NCBI RefSeq assembly: GCF_902713425.1
Contig: NC_081242.1
Location: forward strand, 559,855 to 623,854
DNA length: 64,000 nucleotides
Direction: 5' to 3'
Source: Acipenser ruthenus
Taxonomy: Eukaryota > Chordata > Actinopteri > Acipenseriformes > Acipenseridae
The notes beneath the pieces were generated by a model that was given only the letters and a program-made list of their open reading frames with translations, was not told where the DNA came from and made no database searches. The position numbers and the translations under genes were made by a program. Positions 11,201-20,065 of the stretch are shown here, one piece after another; within the stretch, counting starts at the first letter, position 1; every line of letters begins with the position of its first letter.

Positions 11201-13760
11201 CAGGTTTGTGTTTTGTTTTGTTTTTTTAAAGGTTTTTAAAGGCTTGTTATGTAGAGGGGGGTCAATTTCCAATTCCCTGTTCAAAAAAAAAAAATAAAAA
11301 AAAAAATCCCAACACATTGATCAGCATTTATTTTTTTGTTTTTAGTTCACAGTCCCAAGGGGGCGTGTCTGAACCCAAGGAGGTGGGGAGTAAGAAGAGT
11401 TCCTCCTCCTCTTCCTCGGACTCCTCCCCCTCCTCCTCCTCCTCTTCCTCGGACAGCGAGACTCCGGTAAAGACACCTGCAGGAGAAGATGAGAAACGGT
11501 GAGAGACTGAATCTGTCTGTCTCGGGCCTGGGAATCAGACTCCCGCTGCACAGCAGTGTGATCCAGTCCTGGTTTCACTAGGAGTTTAATAATAAGACAC
11601 ACCTGAGCTTGTTACCTAGACACACTGGGGGGCTGATCAAGCTGGTAGTAAAACCTGGAATGGATCACACTGCTGTGGAACAGGAGTCTCATTGCCAGCT
11701 CTGCGTCACTATTGCGATCAAGCTTGTAATTATTATTATTATTTATTAGCAGACACCCTCATCCAGGGCGACTTACAATTGTTACAAGATATCAATTATT
11801 TTTACATACAATTACCCATTTATACAGTTGGGTTTTTACTGGAGCAATCTAGGTAAAGTACCTTGCTCAAGGGTACAGCAGCAGTGTCCCCCCACCTGGG
11901 ATTGAACCCACGACCCTCCGGTCAAGAGTCCAGAGCCCTGACCACTACTCCACACTGCTGCCCTATATGTTGATTCACAGAAAAATAAAACTCTTAATAT
12001 TATTATTGTTGTTGTAGTAATACTAACAATATATATTATTTTTATATAGTGCATTTCATAGTGGCACACCATCACAAAGTGCTTTACAGAGGCAGGCTGT
12101 GAACTGCGCATTATATGCAGAGTCACTTCCAATAGGACGTTATCTCATCCGCAGGACGAGTTGGGTTAGAAGGATATAAATACATTTTAATAGCTAGGGA
12201 TATAGATAACATGGAGACAATGATTTGACAGCAGTGTGGAGTAGCGGTCAGGGCTCTGGACTCTTGACCGGAGGGTCGTGGGTTCAATCCCAGGTGGGGG
12301 ACACTGCTGCTGTACCCTTGAGCAAGGTACTTTACCTAGATTGCTCCAGTAAAAACCCAACTGTATAAATGGGGAATTGTATGTTAAAATAATGTGATAT
12401 CTTGTAACAATTGTAAGTCGCCCTGGATAAGGGTGTCTGCTAAGAAATAATTAATAATAATTAAGTATTCTCTCGCTCTCGCTCTCTCTCTCCCTCTCTC
12501 TCTGTAGCCCCAGAAAGCCAGCTGATTCGCTGAGAGACTCGCGATCGCTCAGCTACTCCCCACCCACCGACAGGAGAAGATACGCCCCTGCCCCGCCCGC
12601 TCGCAGGTGAGCAGCCAATCGCAGACCCCCCCCCCCCCCCCCCCTCGTCCTTGAATAGACAATCGACCCCCTCTTGAAATGCATACAGTCTGCACCCCAA
12701 ATATGACTCCTATTGCACAGCAGTGTGATCCATTCCAGGTTTTACTACCAGCTTGATCAGCCCCCAGTGTGTCTAGGTAACAAGCTCAGGTGTGTCTTAT
12801 TATTAAGAACTGTTGATGTAGAACTGACAGTCTTTGTGTGTGTGTCACAGGGGTCAGAGGTCACCCAGCCACTCCCCTCGAAGAAAGAGGAGAAAGGACT
12901 CCCCAAAACCCAAACACAGGTGAGCAAGACTTTGTTAAACACGGGGGTCCCCGAGGGTCTCCCCTGGTAAAGGCACGGCCGCGTGGCGTGCAGGGGGGAG
13001 TCACACAGTCAGGGGAGCGCAGGGGTCCCCGAGGGTCTCCCCTGGTAAAGGCACGGCCGCGTGGTGTGCAGGGGGGAGTCACACAGTCAGGGGAGCGCAG
13101 GGGTCCCCGAGGGTCTCCCCTGGTAAAGGCACGGCCGCGTGTCGTGCAGGGGGAAGTCACACAGTCAGGGGAGCGCAGGGGTCCCCGAGGGTCTCCCCTG
13201 GTAAAGGCACGGCCGCGTGGTGTGCAGGGGGGAGTCACACAGTCAGGGGAGCGCAGGGGTCTCCGAGGGTCTCCCCTGGTAAAGGCACGGCCGCGTGGCG
13301 TGCAGGGGGGAGTCACACAGTCAGGGGACCGCAGGGGTCCCCGAGGGTCGAGGGTCTTCGCTGGGGATTCCAGTGGGAGAGTTGCATTGGAGTTTCATTC
13401 AGGTGAGCTCAGAGCGGACACCTGCAGGGCTTGGCCTCCAGGGGGCGGTAGCTCGCTGACATCCGCTCGGGAGTCCCTGGGTGTGGAAGAGGAAGCTGGC
13501 TCGTGGGATCGGAGGACCCTCGCTGAACCTTCACATCTCCCGAGCAGCTGTGAGGGGGGAGGGGCAGGGGGGAAAATAATAATTGGGCACACTAAATAAC
13601 TTTAAAAAGATGGAACATGTTTTTGAATGTAGAATCTATTTTTTATCACGGCTAGCCTGAGCCTGTTTCTCATCAAGAAGTATTATTAATAATTATTATT
13701 ATTGTAATGATGTTGGTAGTGTTTATTTACTTTTTCTGTTTTCTTTGCAGGTCTCCTTAG
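1..13760 (+). CDS. srrm2: SRRM2 (serine/arginine repetitive matrix 2), 5'-truncated by window edge
   Basis: SRRM2 is a large RS-domain spliceosome scaffold of nuclear speckles. Inferred exons are 1-25, 843-911, 1708-1740, 2149-2202, 2342-2431, 2815-2974, 3886-8198, 9138-9461, 10121-11203, 11346-11498, 12508-12606, 12851-12919 and 13751-13760 (stop TAG). All junctions are GT-AG and the phases join without a break to about 2159 residues. Identity rests on the C-terminus, where DSLRDSRSLSYSP followed by GQRSPSHSPRRKRR closely matches the end of human SRRM2. Long serine tracts precede this, and a Lys-rich start (SPRRSKKKKSKKKK) matches human sequence just after the cwf21 region. The cwf21 domain itself lies upstream of the window. 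The 4.3-kb exon 3886-8198 encodes RS/SP repeats, poly-Ser near residues 190-210 of that exon, and ten copies of a 28-30-residue unit. Nearly all introns are phase 2. The exact donor at 11204 (gtttgt) is weak. No promoter is in view. Confidence 0.93.
101..612 (+). repeat. Dispersed element with GGTGTGGATC hairpin, copy 1 (SRRM2 intron)
   Basis: This intronic stretch contains two segments starting at gagggtctctggtgtggatc. The second (about 440-600) is a foldback whose arms read ttcagagtgaagaaacagc and its inverse gctgtttcttaattcactc. The preceding unit with the motif gacccccgaggtctagcac is shared with 3381-3790. It is a non-autonomous repeat of unknown superfamily. Confidence 0.7.
961..1203 (+). 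mobile_element. tRNA-derived SINE, family A
   Basis: Full-length copy inside an SRRM2 intron. The head has tRNA-like pol III boxes (gtggttagggctctgg and ggttcaatccc). The body ends with the tail motif ccctggataaggacgtctgc and a TAA-type microsatellite. The same family recurs more than twelve times in the window. Confidence 0.88.
1317..1378 (+). mobile_element. SINE family A, 3' tail only
   Basis: Only the tail segment (ccctggataagggcatctgc plus ataataataa) is present. This is typical of 5'-truncated retroposition or of a shared LINE/SINE tail. Confidence 0.75.
1812..2146 (+). repeat. (TC)n-rich intron tract
   Basis: A pyrimidine-rich microsatellite in an SRRM2 intron merges into the polypyrimidine tract of the acceptor before 2149. 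A (GA)n run starts directly after the next donor at 2203. Open frames here are artefacts of repeat composition. Confidence 0.9.
2495..2790 (+). repeat. 43-52-bp tandem repeat in SRRM2 intron (6 copies)
   Basis: The motif actagaagtctttctcag recurs at about 2500, 2552, 2604, 2657, 2700 and 2743. Spacing is 52 bp in the first copies and 43 bp in the later ones, which lack the gcgtcttcag insert. A local minisatellite not seen elsewhere in the window. Confidence 0.9.
3107..3376 (+). mobile_element. tRNA-derived SINE, family B
   Basis: The head has the tRNA-like motif ggtccagcggttaaag and a B-box-like ggttcaaatctc. The core motif ccctgagcgagtcactgaac follows, and the tail is tttggataaaagcgactcg. 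Located in an SRRM2 intron. Core and tail resemble the conserved core of vertebrate V-type SINEs (inference). Confidence 0.82.
3381..3790 (+). repeat. Dispersed element with GGTGTGGATC hairpin, copy 2
   Basis: Closely resembles 210-610. The 3' half (about 3572-3750) is a near-perfect foldback running from ggtgtggatcggggggctga to its inverse tcagcccctgatccacacc, with arms of roughly 55 bp. It is therefore a MITE-like hairpin joined to a shared unique segment. Confidence 0.78.
6998..7862 (+). repeat. srrm2: Coding minisatellite within SRRM2 (10 units of about 84-90 bp)
   Basis: Ten near-identical in-frame units each encode a block with SSKDRSSPDRRKRSQSRERR and then TSRSPLPPP. Units differ mainly by in-frame changes in the Pro/Ser linker ([14 protein letters not shown]) and by SSPD versus SSAD. 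The last unit diverges into a poly-Gln stretch. Unit lengths remain multiples of three, as expected of a repeat kept under coding constraint. The block encodes RS dipeptides and SP sites of the kind phosphorylated in SR-related proteins. That functional reading is from the family and is not shown here. Confidence 0.95.
8298..9112 (-). mobile_element. Tc1-like non-autonomous element with internal 89-bp array, copy 1
   Basis: An array of about 6.7 copies of an 89-bp unit (8468-9060; motif caatatgttaacaagggaac) sits between segments shared with 38301-39306. The right edge (9082-9112, ggtgatgatgctaaac ... gcagctg) is the inverse of the terminal motif cagctctggccaaaagtttt at 38302, as expected for terminal inverted repeats of a Tc1/mariner-type element. 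The left terminus is missing in this copy. It lies in the SRRM2 intron before the exon at 9138. Confidence 0.8.
9526..9700. mobile_element. hAT-like foldback MITE (CAGGGATGGGAATC), copy 1
   Basis: The left end cagggatgggaatcgg is mirrored by the right end tctgattcccat. Internal arms gcagtgtgatccagtcctgg and its near inverse complete a roughly 175-bp foldback. The CAGGGATGGG terminus resembles hAT-superfamily ends. No transposase is present. Confidence 0.72.
9711..9979 (-). mobile_element. SINE family A
   Basis: Full-length minus-strand copy preceded by (TTA)n, in an SRRM2 intron. It starts at the tail (ttagcagacgcccttatcc) and ends at the tRNA-like head (ccctgaccactattgcac). Confidence 0.88.
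11524..11700. mobile_element. hAT-like foldback MITE, copy 2
   Basis: Shares the foldback structure of the copy at 9526-9700. It lies just downstream of the SRRM2 donor at 11499. Terminal motifs are slightly degraded. Confidence 0.68.
11727..11963 (-). mobile_element. SINE family A
   Basis: Complete minus-strand copy in an SRRM2 intron, ending at the head motif actccacactgctgccc. Confidence 0.87.
12088..12160 (-). mobile_element. SINE family B, fragment
   Basis: Short piece with the core signature gcagagtcacttccaatagg, the inverse of the family B body. Confidence 0.6.
12231..12463 (+). mobile_element. SINE family A
   Basis: Complete plus-strand copy (head gcagtgtggagtagcggtc, tail ccctggataagggtgtctgc) ending 44 bp before the SRRM2 acceptor at 12507. 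Confidence 0.88.
12701..12808. mobile_element. hAT-like foldback MITE, partial copy 3
   Basis: About half of the foldback element remains, in the orientation gtgatccattccaggtttta. It lies in the SRRM2 intron before the exon at 12851. Confidence 0.6.
12945..13345 (+). repeat. 78-bp GC-rich tandem repeat (5 copies) in last SRRM2 intron
   Basis: Five units of 78 bp with the motif ggtaaaggcacggccgcgtg. Because 78 is divisible by three, each strand stays open in a frame, which creates an apparent 253-codon plus-strand ORF. The true SRRM2 reading frame leaves at the consensus donor at 12920 and resumes at 13751. Confidence 0.9.
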
Positions 13761-14230
13761 CGAACGAACGAAGTCCGTGATTGTTATAATGAATGAGTAC
13801 ATCAAACTGTGAAAAAAAAAAAAAAAAACTCTGAATTCAAGAAGGGTGAATAGAGAAGTGAATTCAACAAGAGGATCTCTGTCATTTATAAAAAATAAAC
13901 CAAACAAAATAAACGCAACATATGAACTCGACAGACAGACAAACTTTTTTTTTTTCTTCCCTATATTACATGTTTCTATGTCGATCGACCAGATTTTGGG
14001 AAAGAAGCTATTATTATTATTATTATTATTATTTTGTTTTTGGCTTTTTTTTTTTTTAAATGAAGTGGATATTTAATAAATATTGTAATATAGCTGAGTT
14101 AGTTATGCAGAGCCCTCTCTCCTCCACAGGATTAAACATGCTTTTTAGGGGGGAGATGGGGGGGTATACTTTCAGATGAGCGAGTTTGAGAGAGAGATTA
14201 GTAGCAGAATTGAGGATTAAAATTATGCAT
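13761..14230 (+). other. srrm2: SRRM2 3' untranslated region (inferred)
   Basis: A/T-rich sequence after the stop, with candidate AATAAA signals near 13890-13910 and 14074 and an ATTAAA near 14578. It contains poly-A and (TTA)n runs and no coding sequence. Which signal is used cannot be decided here. Confidence 0.5.
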
Positions 14231-14233
14231 GAC

Positions 14234-14414
14234 CAGGGATGGGAACGAGACTCCCACTGCACAGCAGTGTGATCCAGTCCTGGTTTCACTAGGAGTTTAA
14301 TAATCAGACACACCTGAGCTTGTTAGCCAGACACACTGGGGGCTGATCAAGCTGGTAGTAAAACCTGGAATGGATCACACTGCTGTGGAACAGGGAGTCT
14401 GATTCCCATCCCTG
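14234..14414. mobile_element. hAT-like foldback MITE, copy 4 (both ends intact)
   Basis: Best preserved copy. It runs from cagggatgggaacgagac to gattcccatccctg with matching inner arms. Flanking sequences tgcatgac and tgcatcac are a possible imperfect 8-bp target duplication, although the second overlaps the element end by two bases. Confidence 0.78.
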
Positions 14415-14644
14415 CATCACTATTGGAAACAGGCGGGTGATTCACAGACAAGTTCAAATCTTAGTGGAGTGAGAGTAGAAGCGGACTCACTTCGGGCTAA
14501 ATTGGAAGGTGTGTGTTTTTTTTTTTTTTTTCTTTTCCCATTTATATTTCTGCTTTTGTAAATGTGTTTTTTCGATGATTAAATACTTTAATTTGCCTCC
14601 AAAATACGCGGTGTGATTTTTGTCTGTGACTCTGTATGCTTATA

Positions 14645-15045
14645 TATGTACCTGATAGTGACGCGATCCAGCCCTCTGAAATGTCTTTATAATATACAGC
14701 GCTAGACCCTGATACTGATGCGATCCAGCCCTCTGAAATGTCTTTATAATATACAGCGCTAGACCCTGATATTGATGCGATCCAGCCCTCTGAAATGTCT
14801 TTATAATATAAAGCGCTAGACCCTGATATTGATGTGATCCAGCACTCTGAAATGTCTTTATAATATACAGCGCTAGACCCTGATATTGATGCGATCCAGC
14901 CCTCTGAAATGTCTTTATAATATACAGCGCTAGACCCTGATACTGATGCGATCCAGCCCTCTGAAATGTCTTTATAATATACAGCACTAGACCCTGATAT
15001 TGATGCGATCCAGCACTCTGAAATGTCTTTATAATATACAGCGCT
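14645..15045 (+). repeat. 57-bp tandem repeat (about 7 copies)
   Basis: Units of exactly 57 bp with the motif gatccagccctctgaaatg. The length is divisible by three, so a 115-codon minus-strand ORF arises without coding meaning. Confidence 0.92.
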
Positions 15046-15077
15046 TTTTTCTTCTGTTAAACAACTAAATGGTAAGT

Positions 15078-15310
15078 CTGACTTTTTTCATTTAAAAAAA
15101 AGCGACTCCTGTTATCAACTCAACGTAAATACAGTCGCGCTGCAGAACGATTTGTAAGAAATACTTCATTTTTTTCAGTTGTAGTTGTAATAAAAGATGA
15201 GTCTCTTACGAACAGGTAGCGATCTCGTTCGCAAATCCTGCTTGCAAATGAAAAATTAAAAGCTGGGCCGATTTTTAAAAAGCCCGTGTGGTCGTTTCAC
15301 AGAATCGTCT
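15078..15310 (+). repeat. Dispersed repeat shared with 29866-30100
   Basis: Shares about 220 bp with the copy at 29.9 kb, including taaatacagtcgcgctgca and gcttttaaatgaaaaatta-like segments. No ORF or terminal repeats are recognisable, so the family is unknown. Confidence 0.65.
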
Positions 15311-15390
15311 GCAATTTAAGTCGCTTTTACTAGGAAGGCGTTTCTCGGTGTGTGAGTGGGAGACACGAATGGCATCATTAGTATTAATTA

Positions 15391-15500
15391 ATTATTTCTT
15401 AGCAGACGCCCGTATCCAGGGCGATTTACAATCGTAAACAAAAATACATTTCAAGAATCACAGTCCAAGTATTAACACAATTAAGAGCAAGATAAATCAT
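15391..15500 (-). mobile_element. SINE family A, divergent subfamily fragment
   Basis: Has the family A tail (ttagcagacgcccgtatcc) followed by a different body (aaaaatacatttcaagaatc). The same alternative body occurs at 16205-16335. Confidence 0.7.
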
Positions 15501-15501
15501 A

Positions 15502-15742
15502 GGGCAGCGGTGTGGAGTAGTGGTTAGGGCTCTGGACTCTTGACCGGAGGGTCGTGGGTTCAATCCCAGGTGGGGGACACTGCTGCTGTACCCTTGAGCA
15601 AGGTACTTTACCTAGATTGCTCCAGTAAAAACCCAACTGTATAAATGGGGAATTGTATGTAAAAAATAATGTGATATTTTGTAACAATTGTAAGTCGCCC
15701 TGGATAAGGGCGTCTGCTAATAAATAAATAATAATAATAATA
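15502..15742 (+). mobile_element. SINE family A
   Basis: Complete plus-strand copy lying immediately next to the divergent minus-strand SINE at 15391. Confidence 0.88.
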
Positions 15743-16062
15743 AATACAATGACTTAACGGGTATCAATTGAATTCTTAAAGGCGAGGGGAAAAGCCGGGG
15801 TAACCTACTTAGAATCAGAATCCTTAAATATTAATATATTTTTTTGCCCGCCCTCCGTGTGTTTAAAAGACTATAGACCTCGTTAAATAGATTATTATAG
15901 CGTCATTGTTTTTAATTGATTGTTTTCGGAATGTGCGTGTCCTGCGTCTTTGTGTTCTAGAACAATAGAACGCGTATTACCTCCAAGCGCGTTCCAGAAA
16001 GGGGCGGGGCCATTCACCCGAACGTTTAGAAGAACGGGGAGGGGGGAGATGATTGGAGAAAA

Positions 16063-16160
16063 AATCTGTGGGCGGAGCCACACCGCGCTATATAAACGCA
16101 CCGTGCAGCGAGAGAACAGGTGTCCGAAGCGGCTGGTTTGCGGGAGATTTCAACGCGTCG
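16063..16160 (+). promoter_or_regulatory. TATA promoter and putative non-coding first exon of claudin A
   Basis: A GC box (gggcgg) at about 16069 precedes TATATAAA at 16089-16096. Transcription would start near 16120, and a short exon would end at 16160 before the donor gtgagt. The nearest downstream plus-strand acceptor leading to a gene is ttttcag at 18883-18889, just before the claudin A start. Linking the two is an inference from strand, distance and splice sites. Confidence 0.5.
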
Positions 16161-16204
16161 GTGAGTTTGAAACGAGAAGGCTTCTTCAGATGTCAGCTCC
16201 CACG

Positions 16205-16335
16205 TTTATTATTTATTATTTATTTATTATTTATTTCTTAGCAGACGCCCTTATCCAGGGCGACTTACAATCGTAAGCAAAAACATTTCAAGCGTTACAA
16301 TGCAAGTAATACAATAAGAGCAAGAAATACAATAA
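16205..16335 (-). mobile_element. SINE family A, divergent subfamily
   Basis: Minus-strand tail (ttagcagacgcccttatcc) with the alternative body aaaaacatttcaagcgttac. The body matches the 15391 copy rather than the main subfamily. Confidence 0.75.
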
Positions 16336-17723
16336 CTTTTACGTTGTCTTCGTTTGGTTACGATTGTGTTTAAGTCACGTTTGAGTGCATCTGCCTCTTA
16401 ACTCATAGATTAGCGCCAGGGAATGTATTGCTCCTTCTGTTAATGCGTTTCCGAGGCACGGCAACTGTGCTAAACAGCGCTACAATGCTTTGAAACAAAG
16501 TTGAGAGACTGGCGTGTAATTCTGTAGCTTTACAAACGAGTAAAAGCCGCTAGGTAATCGGTACGCGCTTTAAAAAATATATATACATCTATTTTGAATT
16601 GTATTCCCACCCCCCCCTGTAGTTTTAAACACTATATACAACAGAATCGTTCTAAATGATGCGCGTGTGTATTTATATGTATTTAAATGTTTAAATTTTC
16701 GATATAGGTATTCCAGCATCGACTGTAACTCGAGTCGCTTCTGTGAACACGTGATATAAACTTCAATAAAGTCAACTAACTTCACTGCAGCGCTTCACTT
16801 GAGTCTTTGAACCGAGATGCTTGTATTGAGCACAACGCTAATTAATGCCGTTTTAATTTCTATTCTAGGTTTTTTTTAAAGTCGGAGGGGGTCGTTCGGC
16901 TAGTATTTGACGCGCCCCTCGCCTTCTCTCTTTTAAAACGGACGCTATGGTCTTGTGATGTTGGGACCGGCTTGCATCGCCTGTCGCGTCTCATCCTGAG
17001 CGATTAAGCGCTCAAAGTGGTGTGCAGTAATTATTATAGTTGTATTGAAACTCGTATCATCGAAAGATGTGTGTGTGGTTTTTTGGGGTACAAACTCGGT
17101 TTCATTCTCCCAATAAATAACCTTGTTTTAATAGAACCTCTTAAGCCAATGTAAATATTATGCAACAGTTATCTAAATAGTGTGTATCTATCTATAATTT
17201 ATTTTTTTTTCTGCGGGGGTGGGTGGGGGCGGAACTGCGTTTCGTTTGCAGGTGCTACAGAAAAGCTCTTGGGACGCATCTTGCCGTTTCCGGAACAAAC
17301 AAAGCGTTTTTAATTGCAGTGTTAATGTTTAATGAGAGGGGGTGCTTTGTGTTAAGGTTTCGGGTTCACGCTGAGTGGGGGTGGGGGGTGTAGTGACTCG
17401 GGTTACCCGCGTTGCGAACGAGTCTCGTTTCCCTCCAGTAGTTTTGAATACAAAAGGAATAGTTAACGATCTTGTTGTTCGCCTTTTTGAAGTTTTAGAA
17501 CGGCCGATTTCCTATTTTGTGAATTCCGGTCCGAGTCCCACAGGAATAACATCTAAATGTATCTACTGCGCGCCCTCCCGCCTGAGTTTTTTTATTTTGA
17601 ATTCGCCGCTGTTAATTCATGAGGTTAAGTACCCGGATTAATTCCGTGTTCCTTTTTTGTAACTAATGTTGAACACGTGTGTAAAGCGCGCATTCATGCA
17701 GGAATTAACACTTATCGTGTGTG

Positions 17724-17726
<3 letters not shown>

Positions 17727-17797
<71 letters not shown>
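17727..17797. repeat. (AT)n microsatellite
   Basis: About 35 AT dinucleotides directly in front of the Penelope-like coding remnant. Confidence 0.95.
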
Positions 17798-17801
<4 letters not shown>

Positions 17802-18626
17802 ATTCAGAACCACCTTTCATTAATTAGAAATAAAAAAATGAATGAACCAATAGTACAGCACTTCACCAGTCGGGGACATGACATAAATGATGTAAAGTTT
17901 GTAGTATTAGAACAGCTCAAATTAGACAATGCGACATCTAGGAGAATAAAAGAAAGTAAATGGATAAATAGACTGAACACGATTATGCCCGCGGGACTCA
18001 ACAGAAAAGAATTAACTAATTAACTTCAATAAATATATAACATTTAAATAAATAAAGAAAATTCATTCAAAAGTTGTGCATGCTGATGCGCTGGGGAGGC
18101 CAAATCTAGACTGATCCTCAGAGCCAGCATTGCATGATATAATAAAAATATATTATTATTATAATTATTATTATTTATTTCTTAGCTGATGCCCTTATCC
18201 AGGGCGACTTACAATTGTTACAAGATATCACATTATTTTTACATACAATTACCTATTTATACAGTTGAGTTTTTACTGGAGCAATCTAGGTAAAGTACCT
18301 TGCTCAAGGGTACAGCAGCAGTGTCCCCCCACCTGGGATTGAACCCACGACCCTCCGGTCAAGAGTCCAGAGCCCCTAACCACTACTGTGCTGTAGTGTT
18401 TATTAGAATTAATACAGATTCGAAGATAGAAGTAAAAATGACGTCACGATATATAGAACACCATGACATCATGTAAGAATGATTCATGGATTTGAATGTA
18501 AACAATAACAAGTAGTTGTCAAAAACCTATAAATACCTCCAATGTTTGGATTCAAACACAGGCTCCCTTGAGAAAGATATGTACAACATATCGAAACGTT
18601 GGGCAGCTGGCTCTTTGAGCAAAAAA

Positions 18627-18640
<14 letters not shown>
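17798..18640 (+). mobile_element. Penelope-like retroelement fossil (3' part), interrupted by a SINE
   Basis: The first part (17798-18023) encodes a piece resembling the end of a GIY-YIG endonuclease domain (HFTSRGHDINDVKF, then WINRLNTIMPAGLN). That domain lies at the C-terminus of Penelope-type polymerases. The second part (about 18396-18640) contains ccttgagaaagatatg and cgaaacgttgggcag, which resemble the hammerhead-ribozyme-bearing terminal repeats of this family. A family A SINE (18152-18387) sits between them. The element is an old, heavily truncated fossil. Confidence 0.65.
18152..18387 (-). mobile_element. SINE family A inside the Penelope-like fossil
   Basis: Complete minus-strand copy separating the coding remnant from the terminal-repeat remnant. 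It must have inserted after the Penelope-like copy did. Confidence 0.85.

Positions 18641-18672
<32 letters not shown>
18628..18672. repeat. (AT)n microsatellite
   Basis: AT dinucleotide run at the end of the Penelope-like remnant. Confidence 0.9.
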
Positions 18673-18676
<4 letters not shown>

Positions 18677-18977
18677 ATAAATAAAACCGCATACTAACTT
18701 GAATGACGTGTTTTGCGCGCTTTTTCTGGTACCATTGCGTACCTGCCTGTAGTTAAATTAACGCCATTGTAACTCGCCATAACTTACTATGTATACAAGT
18801 ACTGTGCAAACGCACAGTAATGAGACTAAATTGAAAGTGTTGCCCTCATTGATGCATTCTAACGCGGTTTGTTTGTTCTTAATTTTCAGGTTTTAACCCC
18901 TTCTTTTTTTTATACAATTCTCCAAGCCAACCAGTCCCTAACGCCTCCGCTGTCGAATCCTATCCGAGTGAGGAAAG

Positions 18978-19622
18978 ATGGTCTCTTCCGGTCTCCAGCT
19001 GCTCGGTATCGGCCTGTCCGTCATCGGCTGGGTCGGGGCGATCGTGACGTGCTCGCTCCCGATGTGGCGCGTCTCGGCGTTCATCGGCAACAACATCGTG
19101 GTCGCGCAGACGATCTGGGAGGGTCTGTGGATGAACTGCGTCGTGCAGAGCACCGGGCAGATGCAATGCAAAGTGTACGACTCCATGCTGGCGCTGCCGC
19201 AGGATCTGCAAGCCGCCCGGGCGCTGACCGTCATCAGCATCCTGCTAACGCTGGTGGCGTTGCTGGTCGGGGTCGCCGGGGCTAAATGCACCAACTGCGT
19301 GGAGGAGGAATCGGTGAAGTCCCGCGTCAGCATCGTCTCCGGGGCGCTGTTTGTGATCGCCGGCTTGCTGTATATGATCCCCGTGTGCTGGTCGGCTAAC
19401 ACGATCATCCGCGACTTCTACAGTCCGCTGGTCAGCGACTCGCAGAAAAGGGAGCTCGGCGCTTCTGTGTATATCGGCTGGAGCTCCGCGGCTCTGCTCA
19501 TGCTGGGAGGCGGGCTTCTGTGCTGTAGCTGCCCGGTTAAGAACGACCAGCGTTACGGGGCTCGCTACACGGCGGGGCCCTCGTACCCCAGGTCCGACTA
19601 CCCATCCAAAAATTACGTGTAA
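18978..19622 (+). CDS. Claudin A, tight-junction protein (claudin-6/9-like)
   Basis: Claudins are four-pass membrane proteins that seal or form pores in tight junctions. This 214-residue intronless CDS has the family signature W30, GLW at 49-51, C54 and C64 in the first extracellular loop. The segments [34 protein letters not shown] and CCSCP (juxtamembrane palmitoylation cysteines) are present, and the C-terminal YPSKNYV is a PDZ-binding end. YPSKNYV is close to the YPTKNYV end of human claudin-6, and claudin-6/9 lie near SRRM2 on human 16p13.3, so I assign the 6/9-like group. The exact fish orthologue is not certain. The ATG is 88 bp after a good acceptor at 18889. A candidate AATAAA lies at 19688, 66 bp after the stop. 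It is convergent with claudin B across a satellite array. Confidence 0.93.
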   Translation: MVSSGLQLLGIGLSVIGWVGAIVTCSLPMWRVSAFIGNNIVVAQTIWEGLWMNCVVQSTGQMQCKVYDSMLALPQDLQAARALTVISILLTLVALLVGVAGAKCTNCVEEESVKSRVSIVSGALFVIAGLLYMIPVCWSANTIIRDFYSPLVSDSQKRELGASVYIGWSSAALLMLGGGLLCCSCPVKNDQRYGARYTAGPSYPRSDYPSKNYV

Positions 19623-20065
19623 ACCCATTTTAAAACTGCGATTCGTGGGGGGGGGGGGGGTTGAGGGTGTGGGGGTTTAATTGGTTAAATAAAACTTTTA
19701 ATAACTTTTTGCTGTATTTGTGTTTGTTTGGCATGAGCTACATTTTGTTTTTCTCTGGTAACTTTTATGTGAGCTTAAGCTGGTTCGCCTTGTTTAAATA
19801 CAAAACTACAGCACCCCCTGCACCTGTGGACAGGTCACACCCCAAACTAACCCCACTGTGGGGGCTGTTTTACATTTTTAACTCCTTTCTCCCCCCCCCC
19901 CCCCCCCCCCCAAACACCTCTAGGAGGCTTTGCTTTATTTTCTATTTTTTTTTTTTTGGGAACTACAGTGTTTCACCACGGGGGGGCAGCATTGTCCTGC
20001 TCTGGTTTCTCGTCAACTGATTTCAGGAAAGTCTTTCTGCACTGTAGGAGGCAGTTTCTCTTCTT
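19623..20065 (+). other. Claudin A 3' flank
   Basis: Short 3' UTR with AATAAA near 19688, then unique sequence with poly-G, poly-C and poly-T runs. No gene seen. Confidence 0.6.

Larger units (their letters stand above)
16161..18889 (+). other. Putative 5'-UTR intron of claudin A
   Basis: No gene of its own is seen. The stretch holds a SINE, GC-moderate unique sequence (16.4-17.7 kb), an (AT)n tract, a Penelope-like fossil and a second SINE. Confidence 0.45.

Noticed and set aside
12838-13599. 253-codon ORF downstream of the SRRM2 exon at 12851
   Set aside because: It is created by a 78-bp repeat (multiple of three) after a consensus donor. The accepted model splices to 13751, giving the conserved-looking C-terminus.
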